Below, piece by piece: positions 20,243-27,523 of a DNA stretch of 62,182 bases. A program made the translations under genes and the position numbers. Numbering within the stretch: the stretch's first letter is position 1; each line of letters opens with the position of its first letter. A model generated the notes under the pieces. That model had not been told where the DNA came from, did not search any database, and saw only the letters and a list, made by a program, of their open reading frames with translations. The DNA comes from Sandaracinaceae bacterium (GTDB taxonomy: Bacteria; Myxococcota_A; Polyangia; Polyangiales; JAFGIB01), in the NCBI GenBank assembly GCA_017881055.1, contig JADGRF010000237.1, forward strand, positions 1 to 62,182. Reading direction: 5' to 3'.

Positions 20243-21136
20243 ATGACTTTTCCTCGCATCGCGTTCGGCACGCCTCGTAAGTTGCCGAAGCCGAAAGAGC
20301 TGAAGGGACGCGTCGCGGTGCTCGACATCGCGTTCGCGGCCGGTGCCGGCGGTGCGAGCTTCGAGACTACGACCAAGCCCTTCATCGACGGGCTCGGCGA
20401 GCGGCTCGCGAGTTGGATCGATCATCACGATCACGCGATGCATGCTGCGTACGAGCACGATCCACGATTCGTGTTGCGAACCAAAGCGCAGCACGGTGCG
20501 TGCCCGGAGCTCGTGACGCCGGAGCGCGTGGCGGCAGCCGGCGTGGTCGATACCATTTGCTGTCACACCGACTTCGATGGTTTGTGTTCGGCTGCGAAGT
20601 GGATTCGCTGTGGCGCCGAGCCGTATCCGGGCGCGGACGACGACGCTCGCGCGATCGACACGCGCATGGGTAAGCCTTCGGAGCGCGCCAACGTGATCGA
20701 CCGTGCTCTCCGTGCTCGCCCCCGCGACGACGCGATGCGCGGCTTGATCGTGAAGTTCCTCGCCGATGGCTGCGAGGATCTCGCGGTGTTCAAGCAGATC
20801 GAAAAGGCATCCGAGGCGCTGCGCGTGCGCGAGGACGAGGCCCGCAGGCTCGCGCTCAGCTACGAAGTGCAGAACGACATCGCGCTCGTGCGCGTGCCGC
20901 TGCCGCATGCGCCCTACGACAAGACGCTGCTGCTCATGATCGGACAGGAGCGCGCGCGGATCTCGATTGCCCTCGACGAAACAGCGCTCACCGTGGCCGC
21001 CCGCTTCGACAGCGGTATCGACCTGCTCGAACGCCTGGGCCTGGACGGCGGCATGCCGACGGTCGTCAGCTTGATGCCGAAGGATCTCGAGGACGTGCTG
21101 CGCAAGCTAGGCTGGCCGGCGAACGCCGACCAGTGA
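20243..21136 (+). CDS. DHH-superfamily-like phosphoesterase, motif order permuted
   Basis: The product has 297 residues. Two strong DHH signatures are present: WIDHHDH (Asp60-His61-His62) and CCHTDFDGLCSAA (His108, Asp110, Asp112). An early Asp28 lies in VAVLDIA, and an acidic cluster lies in GADDDARAID. In ordinary DHH enzymes (RecJ, exopolyphosphatase, NrnA) the HxDxDG motif comes first and DHH later. Here the order is reversed, suggesting circular permutation. All metal-binding residues appear intact, so phosphodiesterase or pyrophosphatase activity is plausible. The substrate is unknown. The 3' end, including the stop codon, is duplicated twice downstream. Confidence 0.65.
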   Translation: MTFPRIAFGTPRKLPKPKELKGRVAVLDIAFAAGAGGASFETTTKPFIDGLGERLASWIDHHDHAMHAAYEHDPRFVLRTKAQHGACPELVTPERVAAAGVVDTICCHTDFDGLCSAAKWIRCGAEPYPGADDDARAIDTRMGKPSERANVIDRALRARPRDDAMRGLIVKFLADGCEDLAVFKQIEKASEALRVREDEARRLALSYEVQNDIALVRVPLPHAPYDKTLLLMIGQERARISIALDETALTVAARFDSGIDLLERLGLDGGMPTVVSLMPKDLEDVLRKLGWPANADQ

Positions 21137-21201
21137 TAAAGCCCTGGCCGGTGAACGCCGACCAGTGATAAAGCCCTGGCCGGTGAACGCCGACCAGGGC
21201 T
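21109..21201 (+). repeat. Three tandem 32-bp copies of a gene 3' end, closing in a terminator hairpin
   Basis: The last codons, stop and following bases of the DHH gene are repeated (units at about 21109-21140, 21141-21172 and 21173-21199). Unit two is identical in length to unit one, with two substitutions. The third unit ends differently, so that AGCCCTGG (21172-21179) pairs with CCAGGGCT (21194-21201) around an inner CGG/CCG stem. It separates two convergent genes and probably terminates both. Confidence 0.75.
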
Positions 21202-21219
21202 TAGCTCAATCGCACGCGA

Positions 21220-21849
21220 TCAGTTGCTGCCCGCAGCGCCGCCCGTGCCGCCCGTGCCGCCAGCACCACCAACGCCACCAACACCGCCCGCACCTGCGCC
21301 GCCCGCCGCCACCGGCGTACCGTCACAGTGCTTCGGAGCGAGCGTCGCGCCGATGGCGCTCAGGAGCGGGCTGTTGCGCGCGATGCAGCCGCTACCCGTG
21401 ATCGTGTCGACGATGCCGCAGTCGTTGCTGCCGGTAACGCAGCAACCCGTTGCCGTCGAGCCCATGATCATTTCGTTCGGGCACATGGTCGTGTTCACCA
21501 CCGCCGCCATGCACGCTGTCTTCTGCGACGCGTTGTACGTGCCGCACTTGTTGTCCGTGGTGCAGCACGTCTGCACGCACAGCGCGGCCTCCGCGCCGAC
21601 CGTAGGACACGCCGTGCCACCGCACATCGTGGTGCCCATGTTCGCCGGGCAGTTGGCGCCGGTGCCCGCGCCGCCGCCGCTCGAACCCGCAGCAGCCGAG
21701 CTGCCCGATGCGCCTGCCGCGCCGTTGCCAGCGCCGGCGCCTGCGCCGCCGCCAGCGGCACCGCCGGAAGGCGTCTTGCTGGCGGTACAGCCCGCCGACA
21801 TCACAGTTGCCAAGAGAAACCCTGCCCAAACCGCATGCGTGATTTTCAT
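21220..21849 (-). CDS. Gly-rich, Cys-rich lipoprotein
   Basis: The ATG at 21849 gives a lipoprotein signal (FLLATVMSAGC). The mature protein begins with a Gly/Ala/Ser low-complexity linker. Its Cys-rich core (about residues 65-170) holds regularly spaced cysteines such as TMCGGTACP, LCVQTCC and TGCCVTGSNDC. A Gly-rich repeat tail (AGGVGGVGGAGG) ends it. This type of surface lipoprotein is abundant in Polyangia and has no assigned function. The start at 21987 adds a non-signal extension and is rejected. Confidence 0.8.
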   Translation of the reverse strand: MKITHAVWAGFLLATVMSAGCTASKTPSGGAAGGGAGAGAGNGAAGASGSSAAAGSSGGGAGTGANCPANMGTTMCGGTACPTVGAEAALCVQTCCTTDNKCGTYNASQKTACMAAVVNTTMCPNEMIMGSTATGCCVTGSNDCGIVDTITGSGCIARNSPLLSAIGATLAPKHCDGTPVAAGGAGAGGVGGVGGAGGTGGTGGAAGSN

Positions 21850-22015
21850 GGGCTGAGAAACTGCCATCACCCGGCGATTTCCACAACAATCCCAAGTCAG
21901 TGACGGAAGAAGCGTTCGCACCTTGTCTGACCGGAGCGGAGGCGTGCGGACGAGCAGGGCGCTGTGGGGCCGCGCCACCGAAGGCAACGCGCGTGCGGCG
22001 CGCTACGATTGAGCC

Positions 22016-23119
22016 ATGACCCTGCCCCTATCGGTATTCCAGCGCTTGCCGAAAACGGACCTGCACGTGCACCTCGATGGCTCTCTACGCATCGAGACCA
22101 TGCTCGAGCTCGCAGAGCAAAAGGGCGTGAAGCTGCCGGCCGATACGCCGGAAGGGCTCCGCAAGGCCATGCACTGCGGCGAAAACACGGGCTCGCTCGT
22201 GGAGTACCTGAAGGCGTTCGATACGACGCTCTCGGTGATGCAGACCGAAGACGCGCTGTTTCGCAGCGCATACGAGCTGGCCGAGGACGCCGCCAAAGAG
22301 AACGTGCGCTACATGGAAGTGCGCTACGCGCCGATGCTGCACGCGCGCGCGGGGCTGCGCATGGTGGCGGTGGTCGAGGCGGTGCTGGCGGGTCTGCGCG
22401 AGGCGGACAAGAAGCTCGGCATCGAGTCGAGCGTGATCGTGTGCGGGATTCGTAACATCTCTCCCGAGTCGTCGCTGGAGATGGCGCGCCTGGCCGTGGC
22501 GTACAAGAACCGCGGCGTGGTCGCGTTCGACCTGGCCGGTGCCGAGTACGACCACCCGGCCAAGCACCACAAGGATGCGTTCCAGCTGATACGCAACAAC
22601 AACATCAACTGCACCATCCACGCGGGCGAGGCGTTTGGCCCGGAGTCGATCGCACAGGCGATCCACGTGTGCGGCGCGCATCGCATCGGCCACGGCTGCC
22701 GGCTACGTGAAGACGGGGACCTCCTGCACTACGTGAACGATCACCGGATCGCGCTCGAGTGCTGTCCGTCGTCGAACGTGCAGACGGGCGCGGTGCCTTC
22801 GCTGGCCACGCATCCGCTCAAGCTCTATCACGACCTCGGTGTGCGCGTGACGGTCAACACGGACAACCGGTTGATCACGAATACGACCGTGTCCGAGGAG
22901 CTTTGGCACTGCCACAAGGAGATGGGCCTCAGCGCTCGCGACATCGCGCGCATCATCTTGAACGGCTTCAAGGCGGCGTTCCTGCCGTTCCACATCAAGC
23001 AGGGCTACGTGCGCCGCATCTCCGAGGAGCTCGCCGGCTTCATCGAGGATCCCATTTCGGTGTTACCCGAGTCGCAACGTGGCGCCGCCCTGCGTGCGTC
23101 CGAAGCGCCGCGCGCCTGA
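22016..23119 (+). CDS. add: Adenosine deaminase
   Basis: The enzyme converts adenosine or deoxyadenosine to inosine in purine salvage. All zinc and catalytic motifs are readable: TDLHVHLDGSL near residue 14, CTIHAGEAFGPESI with the catalytic Glu, HRIGHGCRL, CPSSNVQTGAV, and VTVNTDNRL in place of the commoner NTDDP. 367 residues is the usual length. The ATG at 22016 is well supported by the conserved N-terminus. It is monocistronic between a divergent lipoprotein and a structured intergenic region. Related adenine deaminases share these motifs, but the N-terminus and the TDNRL region fit adenosine deaminase. Confidence 0.93.
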   Translation: MTLPLSVFQRLPKTDLHVHLDGSLRIETMLELAEQKGVKLPADTPEGLRKAMHCGENTGSLVEYLKAFDTTLSVMQTEDALFRSAYELAEDAAKENVRYMEVRYAPMLHARAGLRMVAVVEAVLAGLREADKKLGIESSVIVCGIRNISPESSLEMARLAVAYKNRGVVAFDLAGAEYDHPAKHHKDAFQLIRNNNINCTIHAGEAFGPESIAQAIHVCGAHRIGHGCRLREDGDLLHYVNDHRIALECCPSSNVQTGAVPSLATHPLKLYHDLGVRVTVNTDNRLITNTTVSEELWHCHKEMGLSARDIARIILNGFKAAFLPFHIKQGYVRRISEELAGFIEDPISVLPESQRGAALRASEAPRA

Positions 23120-23263
23120 AACAGCAACGTTTGAAGCGCGATCCAGGTCGCTCAGCTACGAAACGTGGTCTCCGCGCGCTCCTCGAAACGCGGTTTGCGG
23201 GTCGTGCAAGCACCCGAAGAGAGGCGACTCGCTCGTGTCTCCCGCTCCAGACGTTGCTGTTTC
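23118..23263. other. 146-bp element with 13-bp terminal inverted repeats
   Basis: GAAACAGCAACGT (23118-23130) is the exact reverse complement of 23251-23263, and pairing continues inward after one mismatch. Inside are short stems such as GCGA/TCGC (23138-23151), AAAC-GCG-GTTT, and GTGC-AA-GCAC. The length nearly equals the element at 15095-15241, but the sequences are not obviously alike. It starts at the 3' end of the adenosine deaminase gene. A structured RNA or miniature mobile element is possible. Confidence 0.5.
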
Positions 23264-23272
23264 GCGTTCTGC

Positions 23273-23299
23273 TGTACGTACGCCGTGCGGCGCTGTACA
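23273..23299 (+). promoter_or_regulatory. Hairpin in the leader of the lipoprotein gene
   Basis: TGTAC (23273-23277) pairs with GTACA (23295-23299), and CGCCG (23281-23285) with CGGCG (23288-23292), across a small internal loop. It ends 21 nt before the ATG at 23320. It could be a leader structure or a protein-binding site. Confidence 0.35.
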
Positions 23300-23319
23300 A
23301 AGCGTGACTGGAGACTGTC

Positions 23320-23859
23320 ATGCGTCGAGATCTAGCTTTGATGGCGTGCTCGCTCGCTCTTGCCGCCTGCGCGGGTAGCAACCCGTACGGCCACGGACGC
23401 GAGTACGTGCCCGCCGACGGTGAGGATGCGTACTACGACCGTGCGCACGACGTGAGCTACGAAGAGATCCATCGCGACCCGCAGGGCTACGCGCACGAGC
23501 TAATCGGCTGGTTCGGCGTCGTCTCGGAGGTGATCAAGCTGCCAAACGGCGAAGTACAGCTCGCGCTCGACCTGCGCTTTCATCAGCCGCGCCACCTGTG
23601 TACGGACCAGTTCGAGAGCTCGTGCCGCGTGACGATCTCCGAGCGCTCGGGTGGGCCGTTCAGCATGCGTGTGCAACTGACGCAAGAGCAGCGCGTGGGC
23701 TCCGAGCGCCTCAACGCGGGCTCGCTCGTGCGTGTGTACGGCGAGCCGACCGGTGAGATGGACGATCGCGGTGGCCCCGTGCTCAAGACCGAGTGGTTCC
23801 GCTACTGGCCCGCGGGCGCGTACGTGACCACCAGTGGCAGCGTCTCGATGAGACGCTGA
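23320..23859 (+). CDS. Putative outer-membrane lipoprotein
   Basis: The signal MRRDLALMACSLALAAC gives a lipobox cysteine at about residue 17, followed by AGSNPYG. The mature 160 residues contain strands such as LIGWFGVVSEVIKL and LVRVYGEPTGE, which look like an OB-type or small beta-barrel fold. No family is recognised. The last codons form part of the first unit of a four-copy hairpin array. Confidence 0.6.
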   Translation: MRRDLALMACSLALAACAGSNPYGHGREYVPADGEDAYYDRAHDVSYEEIHRDPQGYAHELIGWFGVVSEVIKLPNGEVQLALDLRFHQPRHLCTDQFESSCRVTISERSGGPFSMRVQLTQEQRVGSERLNAGSLVRVYGEPTGEMDDRGGPVLKTEWFRYWPAGAYVTTSGSVSMRR

Positions 23860-23962
23860 GAACCCAACAGCGTCTCGATGAGACGCTGACGAACCAACAG
23901 CGTCTCGATGCGACGCTGACGAACCAACAGCGTCTCGATGCGACGCTGACGAACCAACAGCG
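23838..23962. repeat. Four tandem 30-bp hairpin units between convergent genes
   Basis: Units begin at 23838, 23868, 23898 and 23928, with a fifth start at 23958. Units one and two contain CAGCGTCTC-GAT-GAGACGCTG, a perfect 9-bp stem with a 3-nt loop; units three and four carry one change that breaks a pair. The first unit overlaps the lipoprotein stop codon, and the array runs up to the ArsA-like stop. It probably works as a bidirectional terminator that has been amplified by slippage. Confidence 0.85.
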
Positions 23963-24907
23963 TCAATATACGGCGCGAAAACCGCGTTCGAGCTCGCGCG
24001 CGAGTTGCTCGATCTCGCGCTTGCGGAAGTCTTGGCTGAGCACGAGCGGCAGCGTGGCGAAGGGCGCCGCGATGCCTGCGCGCAGCCGTGCGATGCACGC
24101 GGTCTGGGCCTCTTCGCGTTCGGCGCGTGCGGCGCTCGAGGTCGCGTACGGGAGCAGCGCGCCGTCGTTCGCGAGCTCGCCCGGCAGCGCCGCGAGCAAG
24201 GCGCGCTCGTCTTCGCGAAAGAGCGGTGTCAGCGTTTGGTTGGACACTAGGCCCGCCACGGGCAAGCCCAGCTCGTTGCGCACGGCGGAGTCGAGCTCGA
24301 GCGTCTCGTTCGTGGGCATGTCTTCGGGCAGCGTCACGAGCAGCACGCCCGCACGCTTGGGATCGCTGAACAGCTGCCAGGCGTGCTCGGCTTCGCGGCG
24401 CAGAAGCCCGGGCGGTGCGACATCCACGATCACGCGCGGTACGCGCAAGAGGTCGAGCCCGTGACCGGTGGCCGGCGCGTCGACGATCACCATGTCGTAG
24501 CGGTCACGCCCGGACGCATCCTTCTCGAACGCGTGGTACTGGGCTTTGCCCAACATCGCCCAGGCGTCGATGCCGGGCGTGCCGTGCAAGAACGCCGCGA
24601 CGAAACGGTTCTCGAAGACCAGCTTGTAGAGCGCGCGGACCCTGAGGATCAGCATGCCGTACTCTTCCAGCGCGGCGGCCGGTTGCATGTTGACCGCGTC
24701 CAGGTTCGGCGCCACGCGCGAGATCTCGGCGCCGACGGGAGGTGTCTCGAGTAGGTAGCTGATGCGCTCTTTCGCGTTGCACATCGCTAGCAGCACGCGC
24801 TTGCCACGTGCCGCCGCGGCGAGCGCGAGGGCCGCACTGATGGCAGTCTTACCCACGCCACCCTTACCGACGACGAACACGAATTTCAGATCGAAGAGCT
24901 GCGTCAT
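23963..24907 (-). CDS. ArsA/Get3-family P-loop ATPase
   Basis: The N-terminus MTQLFDLKFVFVVGKGGVGKT holds the deviant Walker A (GKGGVGKT) of ArsA, Get3 and MinD relatives. YDMVIVDAPATGHGLDLLRVP is the switch II region typical of bacterial ArsA-like proteins. No paired arsenic genes are nearby, and I see no metal-binding Cys triplet, so arsenite transport is unlikely. Myxobacteria often carry these single-domain ATPases in pairs; here there is one. The ATG at 24907 is preferred over 24931. It lies downstream of the Rsm22-like gene on the same strand, 57 nt away. Confidence 0.85.
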   Translation of the reverse strand: MTQLFDLKFVFVVGKGGVGKTAISAALALAAAARGKRVLLAMCNAKERISYLLETPPVGAEISRVAPNLDAVNMQPAAALEEYGMLILRVRALYKLVFENRFVAAFLHGTPGIDAWAMLGKAQYHAFEKDASGRDRYDMVIVDAPATGHGLDLLRVPRVIVDVAPPGLLRREAEHAWQLFSDPKRAGVLLVTLPEDMPTNETLELDSAVRNELGLPVAGLVSNQTLTPLFREDERALLAALPGELANDGALLPYATSSAARAEREEAQTACIARLRAGIAAPFATLPLVLSQDFRKREIEQLARELERGFRAVY

Positions 24908-24963
24908 GGAGCGGTGTGACGAAGGTCGCACATAGTGATCGCGTTTGCGTACTCGGGCAACCG

Positions 24964-26253
24964 TCAGCCCTCGCGTTTCCAGCGCAAGGGTAGCTCGATC
25001 CGTGTGCCTGCACCGATTCGCAGGCGCTCAGCGGGTAGCTGAGGCTGCACGGCGGGTATGTTGTTTCCGCCGAGAGCCGTAGGCTGCACGGCGGGTATGT
25101 TAACCACCGCGCCGCGGCCGGCCTCGGCGAGCGCGGCGTTGGCGGCGCTCTCGTGGCGATCGAGGCGCATCGCGCGCGGGGCGCCCGTCTCGCCGCACAG
25201 CCACAGCTCGAGCTTGCCTTTACTGGGCAGCGGCGCGCTGACCGCGCGGTACAGCGCACCGGTCTGCCCGGCCTGCAGCTCGCGCAAGCTGCGCGGCGAG
25301 GCATGCAGCGTGAGATAGCTGTAGGTGAGATCGGATTCGCGTAGCCCTGCCTGTTGCGCCAGCTCTGCGAGACGCGGCGGCAGCGGATGCGGCACGCGCT
25401 CGTGGCAGTAGTCGCGCTCGCGCGCGAGCATGGGGCAACTTGCGCTGCGCGTGCACGGTGCAAATACATACGGAGCCGCGGCGCGTGCCGCGAGCCGATC
25501 GCGCACCGCATGCAGGAAGCGACTGGTCTCCCGCAACGCAGGCTCGAGCACGAGCAGTACGCCTCCCGGCGCCAGCAGCTCCGCAAGCGAACGCAGATAC
25601 TCCGCAGCCGTGTCGGCGGTGGCGTCTTCCGAGAGCTCGTGCGTGCGCAGCTCGTTCAGCGCGAGCCCCAGCACGATCATGTCGTACGGCGCGCTGAGCT
25701 TCGTCGTGAGTGAGGCCAGGGGCTGGCGCAGGTCCGCCGTGACTTCGCGCAGCTCGATCGGCACGCCGGGCAGCGTGCTGACGTCGCGTGCGAGCTCGCG
25801 GTAGATCGCGAGCGCTTCGGGGTCCACGTCGACCGCCGTCACCTGCAGCCGCTCCGCGGTCCCCGTGAGCGCGGCGAAGCGCGCGACACCCAGGCTCGTC
25901 GCGCCGAGACCGGCCCCGAGGTCGAGCACTCGCCATGCCGCTGTCGGCGGCAGCGCGCGCAGCGCATGCAGCTCCGCGAGCGGACCGTGCACCTTGAGCA
26001 GGTCGCGCTGGGAGAAGAACTTCAGCCGCGCGCACAGCGCGTCGTCGTCACCGCGCAGCTCACCGAGCCCAGCCCGCTCCTCGGTATATGCATGGCTGAC
26101 GCGCGCGAGCGCAGCGGCCAGCTTGGGCCCTCGCAGATCGCTCACGCCGAGCAGCGCGCGGGACACCGCGTCGACGCGCGTGAGCCAGGCCTCGGAAAGC
26201 TGCGGGAGCGTGAGCAACAAACCTGGTGCCGAGACGTTGCGAGCTGATGGCAT
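24964..26253 (-). CDS. Rsm22/METTL17-like small-subunit ribosome assembly methyltransferase
   Basis: The product is a Rossmann methyltransferase with VLDLGAGLGATSLG (SAM motif I) at residues 109-122 and VDVDPEALAIY after it. Cys267, Cys273 and Cys283 (CTRSASCPMLARERDYC) plus Cys353 match the four-cysteine set that holds an iron-sulfur cluster in METTL17/Rsm22, factors for mitochondrial and bacterial small-subunit assembly. Bacterial members are probably ribosome-associated. Residues 385-410 are a tandem insertion, NIPAVQPTALGG then NIPAVQPQLPAE, encoded by two copies of the GNA-loop repeat. The C-terminal strand resumes after it, so the insertion seems tolerated. Confidence 0.82.
   Translation of the reverse strand: MPSARNVSAPGLLLTLPQLSEAWLTRVDAVSRALLGVSDLRGPKLAAALARVSHAYTEERAGLGELRGDDDALCARLKFFSQRDLLKVHGPLAELHALRALPPTAAWRVLDLGAGLGATSLGVARFAALTGTAERLQVTAVDVDPEALAIYRELARDVSTLPGVPIELREVTADLRQPLASLTTKLSAPYDMIVLGLALNELRTHELSEDATADTAAEYLRSLAELLAPGGVLLVLEPALRETSRFLHAVRDRLAARAAAPYVFAPCTRSASCPMLARERDYCHERVPHPLPPRLAELAQQAGLRESDLTYSYLTLHASPRSLRELQAGQTGALYRAVSAPLPSKGKLELWLCGETGAPRAMRLDRHESAANAALAEAGRGAVVNIPAVQPTALGGNNIPAVQPQLPAERLRIGAGTRIELPLRWKREG
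25037..25101. repeat. GNA-loop palindromic repeat, two copies inside a coding sequence (locus B)
   Basis: The second copy has arm CCGCCG (25067-25072), core AGCC-GTA-GGCT (25075-25085), arm CGGCGG (25089-25094) and then GTATGTT. The first copy (25037-25062) has a decayed core AGCTGAGGCTG but the same CACGGCGGGTATGTT. The two differ by a 38-39-bp period and keep the Rsm22-like frame open. Confidence 0.8.
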
Positions 26254-26297
26254 TGAGGGTTAAGTAGAGGCGCCGCCGAGGCGCGGCAACGGCTATC

Positions 26298-27032
26298 ATG
26301 ACGCAGCCCCTCTCCCAGCGCACGGATACTCAGGGCCCGGTATTCCCGTGGCTGCCCTTGTTGGTGGTGGCGTGCGCGCTGTGCTTGTGCGCCACGCTGT
26401 ACGAGATCTTCGGCGTCGCACCGGTCGAGCTGCAGATGGGCATCGTGCAGAAGATCTTCTACTTCCACGTGCCGAGCGCCTACGCGATGTACCTAGGCTT
26501 CACGGTGAGCGCGGTCGCGAGCGCAGTGTTCCTGGCCACGCGCAACGAGCGCTGGGATGCGATCGCGATCGCGGGCGCCGAAGTGGGCTCCTTGTTCTGC
26601 CTGGTCGTGCTGGTCACCGGGCCGCTCTGGGCGCGCAAAGCGTGGGGCACGTTCTGGACGTGGGATCCAAGGCTCACCACCACGCTGCTCGCGGGCATGG
26701 TGTTCTTCGCGTACCTGGTGCTGCGCTCGTTCGGCAGCGTGGGCGAGGTGGAGAAGCGCTTCGCCGCGGGCCTCGCCGTGTTTGGTTTGCTCGATCTGCC
26801 GATCATTCACTTCAGCGTGCAGCGCTGGCGCGGTACGCATCCGACCGTGATCACGGGCAACGGCGGCGGTCTGCACCCAGACATGCGCCCCGCGCTCTTC
26901 ATCTCGTTCTTTCTGTTCACGCTGCTGGCCGCGCTGCTGATTTGGCAGCGTGCGCGCATCGAGCGCTTACGTCAGCGCTACGAAGCGCTCGAAATCGAAG
27001 CCGCCGAGCGCGGCCTCCTGGAGGAAACCTGA
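26298..27032 (+). CDS. ccmC: Cytochrome c biogenesis heme protein CcmC
   Basis: CcmC presents heme to CcmE in system I cytochrome c maturation. The product has 244 residues and six TM helices. The tryptophan-rich heme-handling motif WGTFWTWDPRLTTTL is complete, with histidines in FYFHVPSAYAMY and DLPIIHFSVQRWRGTHPT. The ATG at 26298 lies 44 nt from the divergent Rsm22-like gene. The next gene overlaps by one base (TGATG) and encodes a CcmD-like protein. No other ccm genes are in the window. Confidence 0.92.
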   Translation: MTQPLSQRTDTQGPVFPWLPLLVVACALCLCATLYEIFGVAPVELQMGIVQKIFYFHVPSAYAMYLGFTVSAVASAVFLATRNERWDAIAIAGAEVGSLFCLVVLVTGPLWARKAWGTFWTWDPRLTTTLLAGMVFFAYLVLRSFGSVGEVEKRFAAGLAVFGLLDLPIIHFSVQRWRGTHPTVITGNGGGLHPDMRPALFISFFLFTLLAALLIWQRARIERLRQRYEALEIEAAERGLLEET

Positions 27033-27388
27033 TGTTCTCGTACCGCCGTTCATCGCGGGCGCTGTTTTTGGCAGGTGCCCTCACGCTCTGCCCGATCGCG
27101 GTCGCGGCCGCGTTCGCCCAGGACCAGGAGCCCGCCGAGGGCGCCACCGCGGGAGACCGCGCCACCAGCTTCAAGGCCGTGTCGGGCGCCGTGAAGGAAG
27201 ACGTGCCTGGTGGCCCGCTGCTCGTGATCGCGTACGGCTTCGTGTGGGTCGCGGTGCTCGGCTACGTGCTGCGCCTGGGTCGCTTGCAGACGCGCGTCGA
27301 GCACAGCTTGGGCGATCTCGAGCGCGCGCTGCAGAAGCCGCACGTCGACAAAGCGACCGATGCCTCGGCCGCCGTTTCGCCGGGATGA
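27032..27388 (+). CDS. CcmD-like membrane protein
   Basis: The product has 118 residues, with a signal-like N-terminus ending near AFAQDQ and one TM helix (LLVIAYGFVWVAVLGYVL) followed by LGRLQTRVEHSLGDLERAL. A single helix next to a short basic or amphipathic tail is the CcmD pattern, although this protein is longer than the usual 40-70 residues. Its place directly after ccmC, with a one-base overlap, is the main support. CcmD helps release holo-CcmE. Confidence 0.7.
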   Translation: MFSYRRSSRALFLAGALTLCPIAVAAAFAQDQEPAEGATAGDRATSFKAVSGAVKEDVPGGPLLVIAYGFVWVAVLGYVLRLGRLQTRVEHSLGDLERALQKPHVDKATDASAAVSPG

Positions 27389-27394
27389 GCCGCT

Positions 27395-27523
27395 GTGCCG
27401 ACCATCGCGCACTTCATCTACATCCCCGGCGTCCTGCTGATCGGGATCGCCGTCGGCTTCGTGCTCGGTGCGCGAGCCGCGCGTGAAGAAATGACGCGTA
27501 CGCAAAAAAATCGGCGCAAATGA
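27395..27523 (+). CDS. 42-residue single-helix membrane protein
   Basis: The GTG at 27395 opens a short frame: VPTIAHFIYIPGVLLIGIAV, then GFVLGARAAREEM and a basic tail ending NRRK. It starts 6 nt after the preceding stop, and its own stop overlaps the next ATG (AATGA). One hydrophobic helix with a basic C-terminus suggests a small inner-membrane subunit, possibly part of the heme-handling machinery. The tight spacing on both sides is the main evidence that it is real. Confidence 0.6.
   Translation: MPTIAHFIYIPGVLLIGIAVGFVLGARAAREEMTRTQKNRRK

Noticed and set aside
23838..23962. CRISPR array
   Set aside because: The 30-bp units are contiguous palindromes with no unique spacers, and no cas genes are near.
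23793..24464. A plus-strand frame with a QRLDATLTNQ-type repeat
   Set aside because: It is produced by the 30-bp hairpin array and then runs antisense to the ArsA-like gene.
24964..26035. Long overlapping open frames on both strands in high-GC genes
   Set aside because: They are frame shadows caused by GC-rich codon use and contain no recognisable domains.
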